Assembly: GCA_964577055.1 (NCBI GenBank) | Contig: CAZNWC010000005.1 | Location: 62,001 to 126,000, forward strand | Reading direction: 5' to 3' | Source of the DNA: PNNG01 sp964577055 | GTDB taxonomy: Bacteria; Bacteroidota; Bacteroidia; UBA7662 | DNA: 64,000 nucleotides | Shown: positions 16,416-25,208 of the stretch, piece after piece | Layout of the letters: each line of letters opens with the position of its first letter | Numbering within the stretch: position 1 is the stretch's first letter | Translations under genes and position numbers: made by a program | Notes under the pieces: generated by a model | Seen by the model: only the letters and a program-made list of their open reading frames with translations | Databases searched by the model: none | What the model was told of the DNA's origin: nothing

Positions 16416-17966
16416 TCAGATATTGATTTGCTCACCGTTGGGGTGGAAAAAATGGTACTCGTTGATTTGGTAACTCGCTTCCGATTTTACCTTTACCCAA
16501 CTTCTGTACTTGAGCCACCAACGGATTTGCCTACTCATGAGGCCTTTGGTAAAAAAGGCTGCTAAGTATGGATGGGTGTGCAATTCGATTTTTTTCTCGT
16601 TTTGCTCCTGCACGATGTAACGCAAGTGGGCTTCAACTTCATCAGAAAGCAGAATACTCGGCCTGATGTGTCCTGTTCCTTCGCAAGTTGGGCATACTTC
16701 TTGGGTTACCACATTTACTTCGGGACGGACACGCTGACGCGTAATTTGCAACAAACCAAATTTCGATATGGGCAATACGGTATGCTTCGCCCGATCGGTT
16801 TTCATGGCTTGGCTCATACGCTCATACACCAATTTTTTATTGGCTGCCTTGCGCATATCAATGAAGTCGATAACGATAATACCCCCCATATCGCGTAAAC
16901 GCAACTGGCGTGCTATTTCATCTGCAGCTTCGAGATTGGTATTAAGCGCATTGTTCTCCTGATCGGTCTCTTGCTTCATCCGGTTGCCGCTGTTCACGTC
17001 GATGACATGCAATGCCTCCGTATGTTCAATGATGATATAGGCGCCTCCCGGCATGGTGACATTCTTGCCAAATGCACTTTTCACCTGTTTATCGATGCCG
17101 AAATGCTCGAACATGTCTTGCTTGCTCTTGTAAAGCTTCACGATGTCGGCTTTATCAGGAGCAATACTGCTGACGTACTCTTTCACCTCTTCGTGCATCC
17201 GGGGATCATCGAAGTAAATAGATTGAAAAGAATCATTGAGCAAGTCACGAAGCATGCTGGTGGTGCGGGCAACTTCTTGCACAAGGCGATCGGCGGGCTT
17301 GGCCTGCTTCAACAAACCAATGGCTGCCTCCCACTTCTGAACAAGTTCTTGGATGTCTCTTTCCAGCTCTTCTGCTTCACAACCAATGGCCGCAGTCCTA
17401 ACAATAACACCAAAATTCTTGGGCTTGACCCCCAAAGCTATTTGCTTCAACCGCTTTTTCTCGGCATTGTCGGCTACCTTTTTCGAAATATTCACCGAAT
17501 CGCCGAAAGGAACCAAAACACAATACCTTCCCGCTATCGATAACTCACTGCTGAGCCTTGGGCCTTTGGTGCTGATAGGCTCTTTTACCACCTGTACAAC
17601 TACCAAATCGCCCTTACTTACAAGGTCTGCAATCTTTCCATCTTTTTGAATCTCTTCTTCAAGACGGAAATTTTGTAAAATGCCACTTTTCTTTTTACCC
17701 GAAAGAATGTCTTCCGAGAATTTTTTTAAGGAGTTGTACTGCGGACCGAGGTCGAGATAATGCAAAAACGCATCTTTCTCATACCCAATATCCACAAAAC
17801 AGGCATTCAAGCCAGGAATCACCTTTTTGACTTTCCCTAAATAGATATCACCTACTTGAAAGGATTTGTCGTTGATTTCTTGGCTGAACTCCACAAGCCT
17901 TTTGTCTTCGAACATGGCAATTTCGAAGCCGGTGGGCGTACTCCTTACATATAAGGACTTGTTCAA
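16416..17966 (-). CDS. rng: Ribonuclease E/G family protein (RNase G)
   Basis: This 516-residue endoribonuclease processes rRNA and mRNA. It has an S1-like RNA-binding region with G-D-I-Y-L-G-K-V-K-K-V near residue 43, the catalytic V-I-D-F-I-D-M-R (both Asp bind Mg) near residue 352, and the zinc-link C-P-T-C-E-G-T-G near 427. It lacks the long C-terminal scaffold of RNase E. The start is a TTG at 17966 giving L/M-N-K-S-L-Y-V, as in relatives. It is preceded by a strong GGAGG four bases away, which decides the start over the in-frame ATG upstream. Confidence 0.93.
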   Translation of the reverse strand: MNKSLYVRSTPTGFEIAMFEDKRLVEFSQEINDKSFQVGDIYLGKVKKVIPGLNACFVDIGYEKDAFLHYLDLGPQYNSLKKFSEDILSGKKKSGILQNFRLEEEIQKDGKIADLVSKGDLVVVQVVKEPISTKGPRLSSELSIAGRYCVLVPFGDSVNISKKVADNAEKKRLKQIALGVKPKNFGVIVRTAAIGCEAEELERDIQELVQKWEAAIGLLKQAKPADRLVQEVARTTSMLRDLLNDSFQSIYFDDPRMHEEVKEYVSSIAPDKADIVKLYKSKQDMFEHFGIDKQVKSAFGKNVTMPGGAYIIIEHTEALHVIDVNSGNRMKQETDQENNALNTNLEAADEIARQLRLRDMGGIIVIDFIDMRKAANKKLVYERMSQAMKTDRAKHTVLPISKFGLLQITRQRVRPEVNVVTQEVCPTCEGTGHIRPSILLSDEVEAHLRYIVQEQNEKKIELHTHPYLAAFFTKGLMSRQIRWWLKYRSWVKVKSEASYQINEYHFFHPNGEQINI

Positions 17967-17970
17967 GGAA

Positions 17971-17975
17971 CCTCC
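17971..17975 (-). promoter_or_regulatory. Shine-Dalgarno site of rng
   Basis: GGAGG within AAAGGAGG lies four bases before the TTG start. Such strong sites are uncommon in Bacteroidota and here seem to compensate for the weak start codon. Confidence 0.7.
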
Positions 17976-18021
17976 TTTTGTAAAGCTTATGGAAAAATTA
18001 AATGTCGAAACCGACAAAAAC

Positions 18022-18049
18022 ACTGATACCTGCCCAAGCAGGTATCAGT
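18022..18049 (-). terminator. Terminator after the 29-residue ribosomal protein gene
   Basis: A perfect 12-base-pair stem ACTGATACCTGC / GCAGGTATCAGT with a four-base loop is followed on the minus strand by GTTTTTG. It separates the small gene upstream from rng, implying that rng has its own promoter between 18021 and 17976. Confidence 0.88.
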
Positions 18050-18064
18050 ATTCTGAAAAGAAAA

Positions 18065-18154
18065 TTATTTCTTTTTGTGACGATTTTTTCTGAGGCGCTT
18101 TTTACGCTTGTGAGTAGCAATCTTATGACGCTTTCTTTTCTTACCGCAAGGCAT
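18065..18154 (-). CDS. AURKAIP1/COX24 domain protein (bS22/mS38-like), 29 residues
   Basis: The frame from ATG at 18154 to TAA at 18065 encodes 29 residues, over half of them Lys or Arg, opening M-P-C-G-K-K-R-K-R-H-K and ending R-K-N-R-H-K-K-K. This matches the tiny AURKAIP1/COX24 family, related to mitochondrial ribosomal protein mS38 and to mycobacterial bS22, which sit near the decoding centre of the small subunit. A role in the ribosome is inferred from the family. It is easily missed by size cut-offs. It lies ten bases after the TPR gene and is followed by a strong terminator. Confidence 0.85.
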   Translation of the reverse strand: MPCGKKRKRHKIATHKRKKRLRKNRHKKK

Positions 18155-18164
18155 AATGAATGTT

Positions 18165-19007
18165 TTAAGGGGTTGAACTTTTGATTTTTTCTATGAATTC
18201 GTCCACCTGAGCGATTATTTGCTCATCGCGAACCAATCCTTTGTATTGCTCTAAATTTTTGACGGCCGCTTCCAATTGGCCGTTGTTGTAGTAAGCTTCG
18301 CCTAATCCAAGGTAGGCATCGGCATAGGCCGGATACCAGGTCGCCAATTGCTGGTAGCGTTCAATGGCCTTGTCGTTCTGACCACTTGTTATGGCCAAGC
18401 GGGCAAGGTGCACATTTGCTCTCAAATGTTTAGGGTCTTCCTTTACAATATTGAGCAGTTGCTGAATACCCATCATGGGCTGAGGAGAACTAAGTACTAC
18501 CAAGTTTGCCAAATCAGCTTTAATGTCAAGGTCTTCTGGAGCAATGGCTACAGCCTCTTCCATGGCCGACTTTGCCTTGGCAAACAGAAAGTTGCGCAAC
18601 AAAGTGTCGGTGGCCATTTCAGCAGCAGCTTGGAATCGACTACCGGCCAGCATGAAGGCTGCCGACTGCTTTTCAAGCTCAGCTGCTTGCAAATGATAAA
18701 CCCCCGCTGCAGCGTACTGACCTTTGGTGTCCCAAAAGGCGGCCAAACTACGCAGCATGCCAGCGCGTTGCATAGGGGTGTTCACTGTGTCCAAAGCGGC
18801 CAAAACAGGTTGAAGTTTGTTCTTTTCTTCTTCCTGCAACCCGCTTTGTGCAATATCCAGCAAAGCATTGTCATCCATACCGCGCGTCGCTGCCATGGCT
18901 TCTGGCGCCATAGTATCTTGGGTAAGCACAGTTTTTTTGCCGAACACAAAAATGCTTACGCCAAGGGCGATGCAGGCAGCTACAACAACGAGCTGGGTTT
19001 TGTTCAT
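18165..19007 (-). CDS. Membrane-anchored TPR protein
   Basis: The 280-residue protein has one N-terminal hydrophobic helix (residues 5-22) and then helical repeats. The clearest TPR units are near residues 195-260, with A-Y-L-G-L-G-E-A-Y-Y-N-N-G-Q-L-E-A-A. The rest is probably in the periplasm, where such repeats bind other proteins. The partner is unknown. Its ATG overlaps the HU stop as TGATG, and the small ribosomal protein gene follows, so HU, TPR protein and ribosomal protein form one transcript. The same cluster order around mutY is common in Bacteroidota as far as I recall. Confidence 0.85.
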   Translation of the reverse strand: MNKTQLVVVAACIALGVSIFVFGKKTVLTQDTMAPEAMAATRGMDDNALLDIAQSGLQEEEKNKLQPVLAALDTVNTPMQRAGMLRSLAAFWDTKGQYAAAGVYHLQAAELEKQSAAFMLAGSRFQAAAEMATDTLLRNFLFAKAKSAMEEAVAIAPEDLDIKADLANLVVLSSPQPMMGIQQLLNIVKEDPKHLRANVHLARLAITSGQNDKAIERYQQLATWYPAYADAYLGLGEAYYNNGQLEAAVKNLEQYKGLVRDEQIIAQVDEFIEKIKSSTP

Positions 19008-19306
19008 CAGGCGATTGCTCCGTTTTTAATGGTATCTTTCACCTCGTCAATGAACTGTTTCGAAGGCTTAAAGTGTGGGATGAAGTGCTCAGGAATTTCG
19101 ATGGATGTGTTGCGCGAAATATTCCGGGCAATTTTTCTTGCTCGCTTTTTAACGATGAAGCTGCCAAATCCACGCACATAGATGTTCTCTCCATTTTTAA
19201 TGGAATCTTTCACTACGGTGAAAAAGGCTTCCACTACCTGTTGAACATCCACCTTCTCAATGCCGGTTTCTTCGGCAATCTGGCTAATCACTTCTGCTTT
19301 TGTCAT
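19007..19306 (-). CDS. HU/IHF family DNA-binding protein
   Basis: The 99-residue protein is a full HU-family subunit: M-T-K-A-E-V-I-S-Q-I at the start, the signature around G-F-G-S-F-I-V-K-K-R-A-R-K (about residues 46-58) and a basic beta arm with the tip region R-N-I-S-R-N-T-S-I-E-I-P (about 60-72). It bends DNA and helps to organise the nucleoid. The promoter box lies 41 bases upstream. It heads an operon with the TPR protein and the 29-residue ribosomal protein. Confidence 0.93.
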   Translation of the reverse strand: MTKAEVISQIAEETGIEKVDVQQVVEAFFTVVKDSIKNGENIYVRGFGSFIVKKRARKIARNISRNTSIEIPEHFIPHFKPSKQFIDEVKDTIKNGAIA

Positions 19307-19329
19307 CTTGATAACTATTAAAGACTGTC

Positions 19330-19355
19330 TATTTTTGAAACGGAATGCAAAAATA
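19330..19355. promoter_or_regulatory. Face-to-face -7 boxes for mutY (+) and HU (-)
   Basis: TATTTTTG (19330-19337) and CAAAAATA (19348-19355) form an eight-base inverted repeat ten bases apart. Each arm is a TAnnTTTG box on one strand. The minus-strand box lies 41 bases before HU and has a TTCG at the -33 distance. The plus-strand box lies 75 bases before mutY. If both are used, the two transcripts overlap at their 5' ends. Confidence 0.5.
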
Positions 19356-19412
19356 CAGTATTAGCTCGAATTCCGAAGCTGTAACTTGTTTAAATATAAA
19401 GATTTGTAGCCG

Positions 19413-20471
19413 ATGCACGCATGGAGTGAAAAATTGATAGCCTGGTATTCAGAACATAAGCGCGATTTGCCTTGGCGATTGACAAAAGACCCTTATCAGA
19501 TCTGGCTTTCCGAAATCATCTTGCAACAGACCCGTGTGCAGCAAGGGCTCCCCTATTTTGAACGCTTTATGACACTTTTCCCAACGGTTGATGACTTGGC
19601 CTCAGCCTCTCTTGAGCAAGTGATGCATGCGTGGCAGGGGTTGGGCTATTACAGCCGTGCGCGCAACTTGCATCAGGCAGCCAATCAAGTGGTGCATATG
19701 CATGGGGGAAAGTTTCCGGCAACGCATGCTGAATTGTTGAAGTTAAAGGGGGTAGGGCCTTACACGGCAGCTGCCATTGCTTCTTTTGCCTTCGATTTAC
19801 CACATCCAGTGGTCGATGGCAATGTTTATCGGGTTTTGTCGCGCTATTTCGGGATGCACGAAGCCATTGATCAGCCTGCTGCCTTTAAACTGTACGCTGC
19901 CGTTGCGGAGAAATTGTTACCACCTGAACAGCCAGCCGATTTCAACCAAGCCATCATGGAATTCGGTGCTACACAATGTGTGCCTGCCAATCCGGACTGT
20001 GATAACTGCATATTTGCCTCCGATTGTGTTGCTTTTGCCAAGGCAGAGGTTTCTTTGCTACCTCTAAAAGCGGGAAAGGTTAAAGTCAAATCACGATATT
20101 TCAATTATCTCGTCCTTCATCAAAATGACGGGGTGTTCATGAAAGAAAGGCTTGCCAAAGATATTTGGCAGCACCTGTGGGATTTTGAATTAAAGGAGTC
20201 GGAATCTGCACTTCAAGAGCAGGAAATTGTTGCGCATATGGAGCAAAAATTTTCATTTCTACCGGAGGATTTTCAGTTAAAGGCTTACAGTGAGGAATTT
20301 ACGCATCTTTTAACGCATCAGCGGATTACATCAAGGTTTTGGCTGGTTCAAATTTTTTCTAACTTGCACGATAAGGAGCTTAAATTTGTACCGGTAAGTT
20401 CTCTGGACAACAAACCGCTACCCCGACTGATAGAAAAGTTTTTAAACAAGTACAGGCAATGGCTGGATTGA
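19413..20471 (+). CDS. mutY: A/G-specific adenine glycosylase
   Basis: This 352-residue DNA repair enzyme removes adenine mispaired with 8-oxoguanine. The catalytic Glu34 (S-E-I-I-L-Q-Q-T-R-V) and Asp135 (V-V-D-G-N-V) are present, the helix-hairpin-helix L-K-G-V-G-P-Y-T is at 111-118, and the [4Fe-4S] ligands are Cys189, Cys196, Cys199 and Cys205 with the standard spacing. The C-terminal NUDIX-like domain (about 225-345) recognises 8-oxoG. The end overlaps ssb by 13 bases. Confidence 0.95.
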   Translation: MHAWSEKLIAWYSEHKRDLPWRLTKDPYQIWLSEIILQQTRVQQGLPYFERFMTLFPTVDDLASASLEQVMHAWQGLGYYSRARNLHQAANQVVHMHGGKFPATHAELLKLKGVGPYTAAAIASFAFDLPHPVVDGNVYRVLSRYFGMHEAIDQPAAFKLYAAVAEKLLPPEQPADFNQAIMEFGATQCVPANPDCDNCIFASDCVAFAKAEVSLLPLKAGKVKVKSRYFNYLVLHQNDGVFMKERLAKDIWQHLWDFELKESESALQEQEIVAHMEQKFSFLPEDFQLKAYSEEFTHLLTHQRITSRFWLVQIFSNLHDKELKFVPVSSLDNKPLPRLIEKFLNKYRQWLD

Positions 20472-20908
20472 ACAAAGTAATGCTCATTGGAAATTTGGGG
20501 AAAGACCCAGAGGTAAAAACCTTGGACAACGGCGCAAAAATCGCCACTTTCCCGCTGGCAACTTCCGAAAATTACAAAGACAAAGACGGTAATAGGCAAA
20601 CGCGAACCGAATGGCATAATCTTGTGCTGTGGCGAGGATTGGCGGACATTGCTGAGAATTACCTTCACAAAGGTTCACAGGTGTTTGTTGAAGGCCGTCT
20701 GTCAACCCGTAAGTGGGAAGACAAAGAAGGGCATACGCGTTATACTACAGAAGTGATAGGCGATAACTTGGTACTCCTGAATAGGGCCGGGGAAGCCAAT
20801 CCACAAAATGCGCAATCAAACACCGGAGGTTTCGGCAATGCTTACCCAGCCAGCCGTTCCGGAAATGATGACTTGATGACAGATGCGGCTGATGACTTGC
20901 CCTTCTGA
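20459..20908 (+). CDS. ssb: Single-stranded DNA-binding protein
   Basis: The 149-residue protein has an OB-fold (about residues 1-105, with V-M-L-I-G-N-L-G-K-D-P-E near the start and W-H-N-L-V-L-W near 52), a short Gly/Asn-rich linker and the acidic tail D-D-L-P-F that recruits repair and replication proteins. The ATG lies inside the end of mutY, so the genes are coupled. gldE follows after 16 bases. Confidence 0.96.
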   Translation: MAGLNKVMLIGNLGKDPEVKTLDNGAKIATFPLATSENYKDKDGNRQTRTEWHNLVLWRGLADIAENYLHKGSQVFVEGRLSTRKWEDKEGHTRYTTEVIGDNLVLLNRAGEANPQNAQSNTGGFGNAYPASRSGNDDLMTDAADDLPF

Positions 20909-20924
20909 TGTTTTACTTAAATAA

Positions 20925-22307
20925 TTGATTTTGGATAACCCCGACGAGGTTCCGCAAGCCCTGGCTTTTTGGCTGCAAATTCAAATGCATGCTTCTGTAC
21001 CCGAATTACTGGTGGCTTGCGTAATCATTGCATTTTTACTTTGGCTTTCTGCCCTCATTTCAGGCTCTGAAGTTGCATACTTTTCTTTGGGCCGCAATGA
21101 ACTTGAAATACTTGAGGCAGGTGAAAACAAGGCCGACAAAGGAGTTCTTCAGTTAATCAACCGCCCGAAAGACCTGTTAGCAGGCTTACTCATTGCCAAC
21201 AACACAGTGAATGTAAGCATTGTCATTATATCCTACTACATTACGTTCAGAGGGTTTTCGTTTGGTGAAATGGAGTGGTTGGGATATTTGATTCAAACCG
21301 TCGTAGTTACTTTTTTCATCGTCATGTTTGGTGAGGTGGTGCCCAAGGTTTACGCTACCGAAAACAATCTTAGGGTCGCCAGAAGGTTACAACCCTATGT
21401 CTCGGCCTTGCTCTGGATTACCATGCCATTTATCAAAATATTGGTTTTGGGCACACAGATAATTGACAGTAGAATCAAAAATCAAAGTCAACAAGTATCG
21501 AAAGACGAACTCAACCAGGCCATTGAAATGACCTATGATGAAGAGCCTGCATATCCCGATGAAAAGGATATCTTAAAGGGCATTGTGAATTTTGGAGAAA
21601 TAACGACCAAGCAAATCATGGTGCCCCGACAAGAAATAAAGGCTGTGAGCATTGAAAGCAAATTCGAAGAATTGCTGGTACAGGTAACAGATTGGGGTTA
21701 CTCACGCGTTCCGGTCTATCGCGAATCGCTCGATCAAGTGGAAGGAATTCTCTACTTGAAAGATTTGTTGCGTCATGCAGGGGAGTCACCCGACTACAAT
21801 TGGTTGTTGCTCTTGAGAAAGCCGTTTTTTGTGCCAGAAAAGAAGAAAATAGATGATCTTTTCCGTGATTTCCAAAAAAAGCACACCCACATTGCTGTGG
21901 TGGTAGATGAATATGGCGGTTGCTCAGGCTTGATTACCTTAGAAGATGTGCTTGAAGAAATTGTTGGAGAAATCAACGACGAATACGACGAAATTGAAGA
22001 GAGCCAAATAAAGCAGCTCGATGAGCATGTGTTTTTATGTGAAGCAAGGGTGTTGTTGCATGATTTGAGCAGACAAACTGGTCTCGACCTTGGATTATTT
22101 GAGGAATACCTTTCCGATGCTGACACCCTTGCAGGATTGGTGCTCGAATTGGCTGGTAAGTTCCCTGAAATAGGTGAAGAGATTCAACATGCAGGCTACA
22201 GATTTTTTGTTACCGAAGCAGACGACCGCCGGATCAAAACCATCCGTTTAGAAGTTCCAACACCCGACTTGGTCAATAATGGCAATGAAAATGTACAAGA
22301 TGTCTAA
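20925..22307 (+). CDS. gldE: Gliding motility-associated protein GldE (CNNM/CorC-type)
   Basis: The 460-residue protein has an N-terminal DUF21 membrane domain (helices near residues 28-48, 80-105, 118-140 and 152-172; motif S-G-S-E-V-A-Y-F-S-L), two CBS domains (about 220-345) and a CorC-HlyC-type C-terminus. It is related to magnesium/cobalt exporters and in Bacteroidota is linked with gliding. The order mutY-ssb-gldE-gldD supports the name. The start is a TTG at 20925; the next ATG, at residue 21, would remove an N-terminus similar to relatives. Confidence 0.9.
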   Translation: MILDNPDEVPQALAFWLQIQMHASVPELLVACVIIAFLLWLSALISGSEVAYFSLGRNELEILEAGENKADKGVLQLINRPKDLLAGLLIANNTVNVSIVIISYYITFRGFSFGEMEWLGYLIQTVVVTFFIVMFGEVVPKVYATENNLRVARRLQPYVSALLWITMPFIKILVLGTQIIDSRIKNQSQQVSKDELNQAIEMTYDEEPAYPDEKDILKGIVNFGEITTKQIMVPRQEIKAVSIESKFEELLVQVTDWGYSRVPVYRESLDQVEGILYLKDLLRHAGESPDYNWLLLLRKPFFVPEKKKIDDLFRDFQKKHTHIAVVVDEYGGCSGLITLEDVLEEIVGEINDEYDEIEESQIKQLDEHVFLCEARVLLHDLSRQTGLDLGLFEEYLSDADTLAGLVLELAGKFPEIGEEIQHAGYRFFVTEADDRRIKTIRLEVPTPDLVNNGNENVQDV

Positions 22308-22878
22308 GACTGCTGTTTTGATTTGTATGGTTGTTGGAATGCTGCAAGCTTGTGTGAAGGATGCAGAAGATAGTCCTAAGCCCTATGCATTTCACCGCAT
22401 TGATTTGCCCAGTACGGCTTATGAAGCTTGGCAAGGCAATTGTCCGTTTGCCTTTCAGAAAGCCAAAGCAGCGAGCATAGTGCTACCTAAGGATAGCGCG
22501 CAGAAGTGTTGGATAAATATCGAATATCCAAGTATACAAGCCACACTGTACCTGACTTACGGAAGTATCGACGAATTGCGTCCACTGGGAAAATATATCG
22601 CAGAAGCACAACGCCTCACCTACAAGCATGCTGTTAAAGCAAGCTCGATTGAGGAAATCACCATTTTTAATACCGAAAAGCGCGTTTTTGGGCTTTATTA
22701 CAAAGTTGGAGGAAACGCAGCGAGCAATTCGCAGTTTTATCTGACCGACTCCACCCATCATTTCGTTCGGGGTTCTATTTATTTTTACGCCACACCAAGA
22801 GCTGATAGCTTGGCACCTTTGGTGGAATACGTTCAAAAAGATGTTGAGCACTTGCTCAACAGTTTTGAATGGCTTTGA
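22279..22878 (+). CDS. gldD: Gliding motility lipoprotein GldD
   Basis: The protein (199 residues from the first ATG) has a lipoprotein signal with the box M-L-Q-A-C, so it is lipidated at Cys25 and lies in the envelope. The mature part has Y-A-F-H-R-I-D-L-P, N-C-P-F-A-F and a C-terminal helix, all as in GldD, which is essential for gliding and type IX secretion. Several ATGs are possible (22279, 22285, 22291, 22300); the last gives the neatest signal peptide and overlaps the gldE stop by eight bases. It follows gldE as expected. Confidence 0.9.
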   Translation: MAMKMYKMSKTAVLICMVVGMLQACVKDAEDSPKPYAFHRIDLPSTAYEAWQGNCPFAFQKAKAASIVLPKDSAQKCWINIEYPSIQATLYLTYGSIDELRPLGKYIAEAQRLTYKHAVKASSIEEITIFNTEKRVFGLYYKVGGNAASNSQFYLTDSTHHFVRGSIYFYATPRADSLAPLVEYVQKDVEHLLNSFEWL

Positions 22879-22908
22879 ACAGCAGGAGCCGATAACTATT
22901 TTTACAGT

Positions 22909-25026
22909 GTGACTTCCCATAAAGCTGCATTTTTTCAAACACCCATCGAATATTTGAAGGGAGTGGGGCCATCTCGTGCTGAACTTCTTAAAAAGGAATT
23001 GAACATTGGTGTTTTTGAAGATTTGTTGCAGTATTATCCTTTTCGACACATAGACCGCACGCGATTTTACAAGATTGTAGAATTGCAAGAATCTTTGAGT
23101 TTGGTTCAATTGAAAGGTCGCATCACTTCTTTGCAATTGCAAGGAGAAGGCAACAAAAAGAGGTTAGTGGCTCTATTTGCCGATGGAACCGGCCAAATGG
23201 AATTGATATGGTTTCAGGGTATCAAATGGATTCAGTCAGGCTTAAATTTGAATACCACATATGTTGTTTTTGGTAAACCGGTAAATTTTAGGGGTGCCTT
23301 TTCAATGGTGCATCCCGAAATTGAAGCGGCCGAAAATGTTCGTCAGCAACAAGGCGTTCTATTGCTTCAGCCGGTTTATGCCACCACTGATAAACTGCGA
23401 CAGCGATTTCTCGACCCAAAAGGTATTGCCAAACTCACTTGGCATTTGCTCGAGCAAGGATATGCCCATATTCATGAAAATATCCCCCTGGGAATACGTC
23501 AAAAACACCGTTTGATGGACAGAAAGCTGGCTTTTCGCCATGTCCATTTTCCTGATTCAATTGCCAACCTGGAGGCTGCACGACGGCGTTTGAAGTTTGA
23601 AGAGCTATTTTTTCTTCAATTCGGCATGATTTGGAACAAGCGAGCCCGACAAGCCGGAAGCAGGGGTTTCTTATTTGGAAAGGTGGGCGACTATTTTCAT
23701 ACATTTTACAACGAACAACTGCCATTTGCGCTCACGAATGCCCAAAAGAGGGTGTTGCGGGAAATCAGGGCCGACGTAGGCAGTGGACGGCAAATGAACA
23801 GATTGCTGCAAGGCGATGTTGGCAGTGGTAAAACGGTTGTGGCATTGCTAAGCATGCTTTTGGCGGTCGACAATGGCTATCAAGCTTGTCTTATGGCGCC
23901 TACTGAAATTTTGGCCATGCAGCACTATCAGTCTTTGGCTGAGTTGTTACAAGGTACGGGTCTGCGTATTGGCTTGCTAACAGGAAGTACCAAAACCAAG
24001 GAAAGAAGGATTTTACATCAGCAATTGCAATCAGGTGATTTGCATTTTCTAGTCGGAACCCATGCGTTGGTAGAGCCTGAGGTGGTATTTAAAAATTTAG
24101 GTTTAACCATTATCGATGAACAACATCGCTTTGGTGTTGAACAAAGAGCAGCTCTTTGGTCCAAAAACAAAATCCATCCACATGTTTTAGTCATGACCGC
24201 CACGCCTATTCCACGCACCCTGGCAATGACGCTTTATGGCGATTTGGATGTATCGGTGATTGATGAACTGCCACAAGGTAGAAAGCCAATCAAAACCATA
24301 CACGCTACAGATGCACAACGCGTGCGCGTATTTGATTTTATGCGCGAACAAATTGCCTTGGGCCGACAAGTGTACATTGTATACCCAATGATAGAAGAAT
24401 CGGATAAAAATGATTTAAAGTACCTGGTCGATGGATATGAATCTATTTGCAGGGCATTTCCACGTCCGAACTATCAGGTAAGCATCGTGCATGGAAAAAT
24501 GAAGCCGGAGGACAAGCAAAAAGAGATGCAACAATTTGTATCGGGAAGGGCACAAATCATGGTTGCAACAACGGTAATTGAAGTGGGGGTAAATGTGCCT
24601 AATGCCTCTGTGATGATCATTGAAAATGCCGAAAGATTTGGACTTTCTCAACTCCATCAATTAAGAGGAAGGGTTGGACGTGGGGTAGATCAATCTTACT
24701 GCGTTTTAATGACCAAATCGGCCTTGAGCCAAGATGGTGCCACCCGAATCAATACCATGGTAGAAACAAATGATGGGTTTCGCATATCAGAGGTTGACCT
24801 GCAGCTACGTGGCCCAGGTGATTTGGCTGGAACGCAACAGAGTGGAACAATCGATTTTACCATTGCAAGTCTTACCGAAGATGGAGAGCTGCTAGCAGAA
24901 GCCCGTGAAGCCGTGGAATATCTGTTACAGCACGACCCTGACTTGCGGGGCCACGAAGCACGCTTGTTGGTGCTGTCTTATCAGGAAATGCAGCGAAAGC
25001 ACAAAAACTGGAGTAGTATTAGTTAA
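22909..25026 (+). CDS. recG: ATP-dependent DNA helicase RecG
   Basis: This 705-residue helicase regresses stalled forks and branch-migrates Holliday junctions. It has the wedge OB domain (about 60-150), Walker A G-D-V-G-S-G-K-T near residue 300, D-E-Q-H-R-F-G-V in motif II near 403, and A-T-P-I-P-R-T-L in motif III. The C-terminal half contains R-G-R-V-G-R-G in motif VI. The start is a GTG at 22909, 30 bases after gldD; no ATG is available at that place and the next ones are inside the domain. Confidence 0.95.
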   Translation: MTSHKAAFFQTPIEYLKGVGPSRAELLKKELNIGVFEDLLQYYPFRHIDRTRFYKIVELQESLSLVQLKGRITSLQLQGEGNKKRLVALFADGTGQMELIWFQGIKWIQSGLNLNTTYVVFGKPVNFRGAFSMVHPEIEAAENVRQQQGVLLLQPVYATTDKLRQRFLDPKGIAKLTWHLLEQGYAHIHENIPLGIRQKHRLMDRKLAFRHVHFPDSIANLEAARRRLKFEELFFLQFGMIWNKRARQAGSRGFLFGKVGDYFHTFYNEQLPFALTNAQKRVLREIRADVGSGRQMNRLLQGDVGSGKTVVALLSMLLAVDNGYQACLMAPTEILAMQHYQSLAELLQGTGLRIGLLTGSTKTKERRILHQQLQSGDLHFLVGTHALVEPEVVFKNLGLTIIDEQHRFGVEQRAALWSKNKIHPHVLVMTATPIPRTLAMTLYGDLDVSVIDELPQGRKPIKTIHATDAQRVRVFDFMREQIALGRQVYIVYPMIEESDKNDLKYLVDGYESICRAFPRPNYQVSIVHGKMKPEDKQKEMQQFVSGRAQIMVATTVIEVGVNVPNASVMIIENAERFGLSQLHQLRGRVGRGVDQSYCVLMTKSALSQDGATRINTMVETNDGFRISEVDLQLRGPGDLAGTQQSGTIDFTIASLTEDGELLAEAREAVEYLLQHDPDLRGHEARLLVLSYQEMQRKHKNWSSIS

Positions 25027-25035
25027 TGGCAAGCT

Positions 25036-25194
25036 TTAACGCAGGGCTCTGTAAAACATCACAAGTAGACAAAATAGGAACATCAATATGCTTATCTTAT
25101 TGATGCCATGCATGACTTTTAAGTTGAAGTTATTGGTTTTATGTGGCCCATTGGGCTTGAAAACCTGGATGAAGTAGCTGACAATCTGTTTCAT
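25036..25194 (-). CDS. Small membrane protein of the rod-shape operon (DUF6728-like)
   Basis: The 52-residue protein has a basic N-terminus with N-F-N-L-K-V-M-H-G-I-N-K-I-S and a single C-terminal helix (about residues 34-50). The pattern resembles small DUF6728-type proteins of Bacteroidota. The function is unknown. It begins 14 bases after rodA and ends ten bases from the convergent recG stop, so it is the last gene of the mre operon. The start is the ATG at 25194; the longer frame reaches into rodA. Confidence 0.7.
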   Translation of the reverse strand: MKQIVSYFIQVFKPNGPHKTNNFNLKVMHGINKISILMFLFCLLVMFYRALR

Positions 25195-25208
25195 AATTGC
25201 TAAACCAT

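Noticed and set aside
16971..17543. 190-codon open frame antisense to rng
   Set aside because: It lies fully inside a conserved ribonuclease gene and has no start signal or family resemblance.
18348..19181. 277-codon open frame on the plus strand across the TPR and HU genes
   Set aside because: It covers two well-supported minus-strand genes, and its translation is Cys/His-rich and unlike any protein.
22483..23142. 219-codon open frame on the minus strand across gldD and recG
   Set aside because: Both plus-strand genes are well supported and the frame crosses their boundary.
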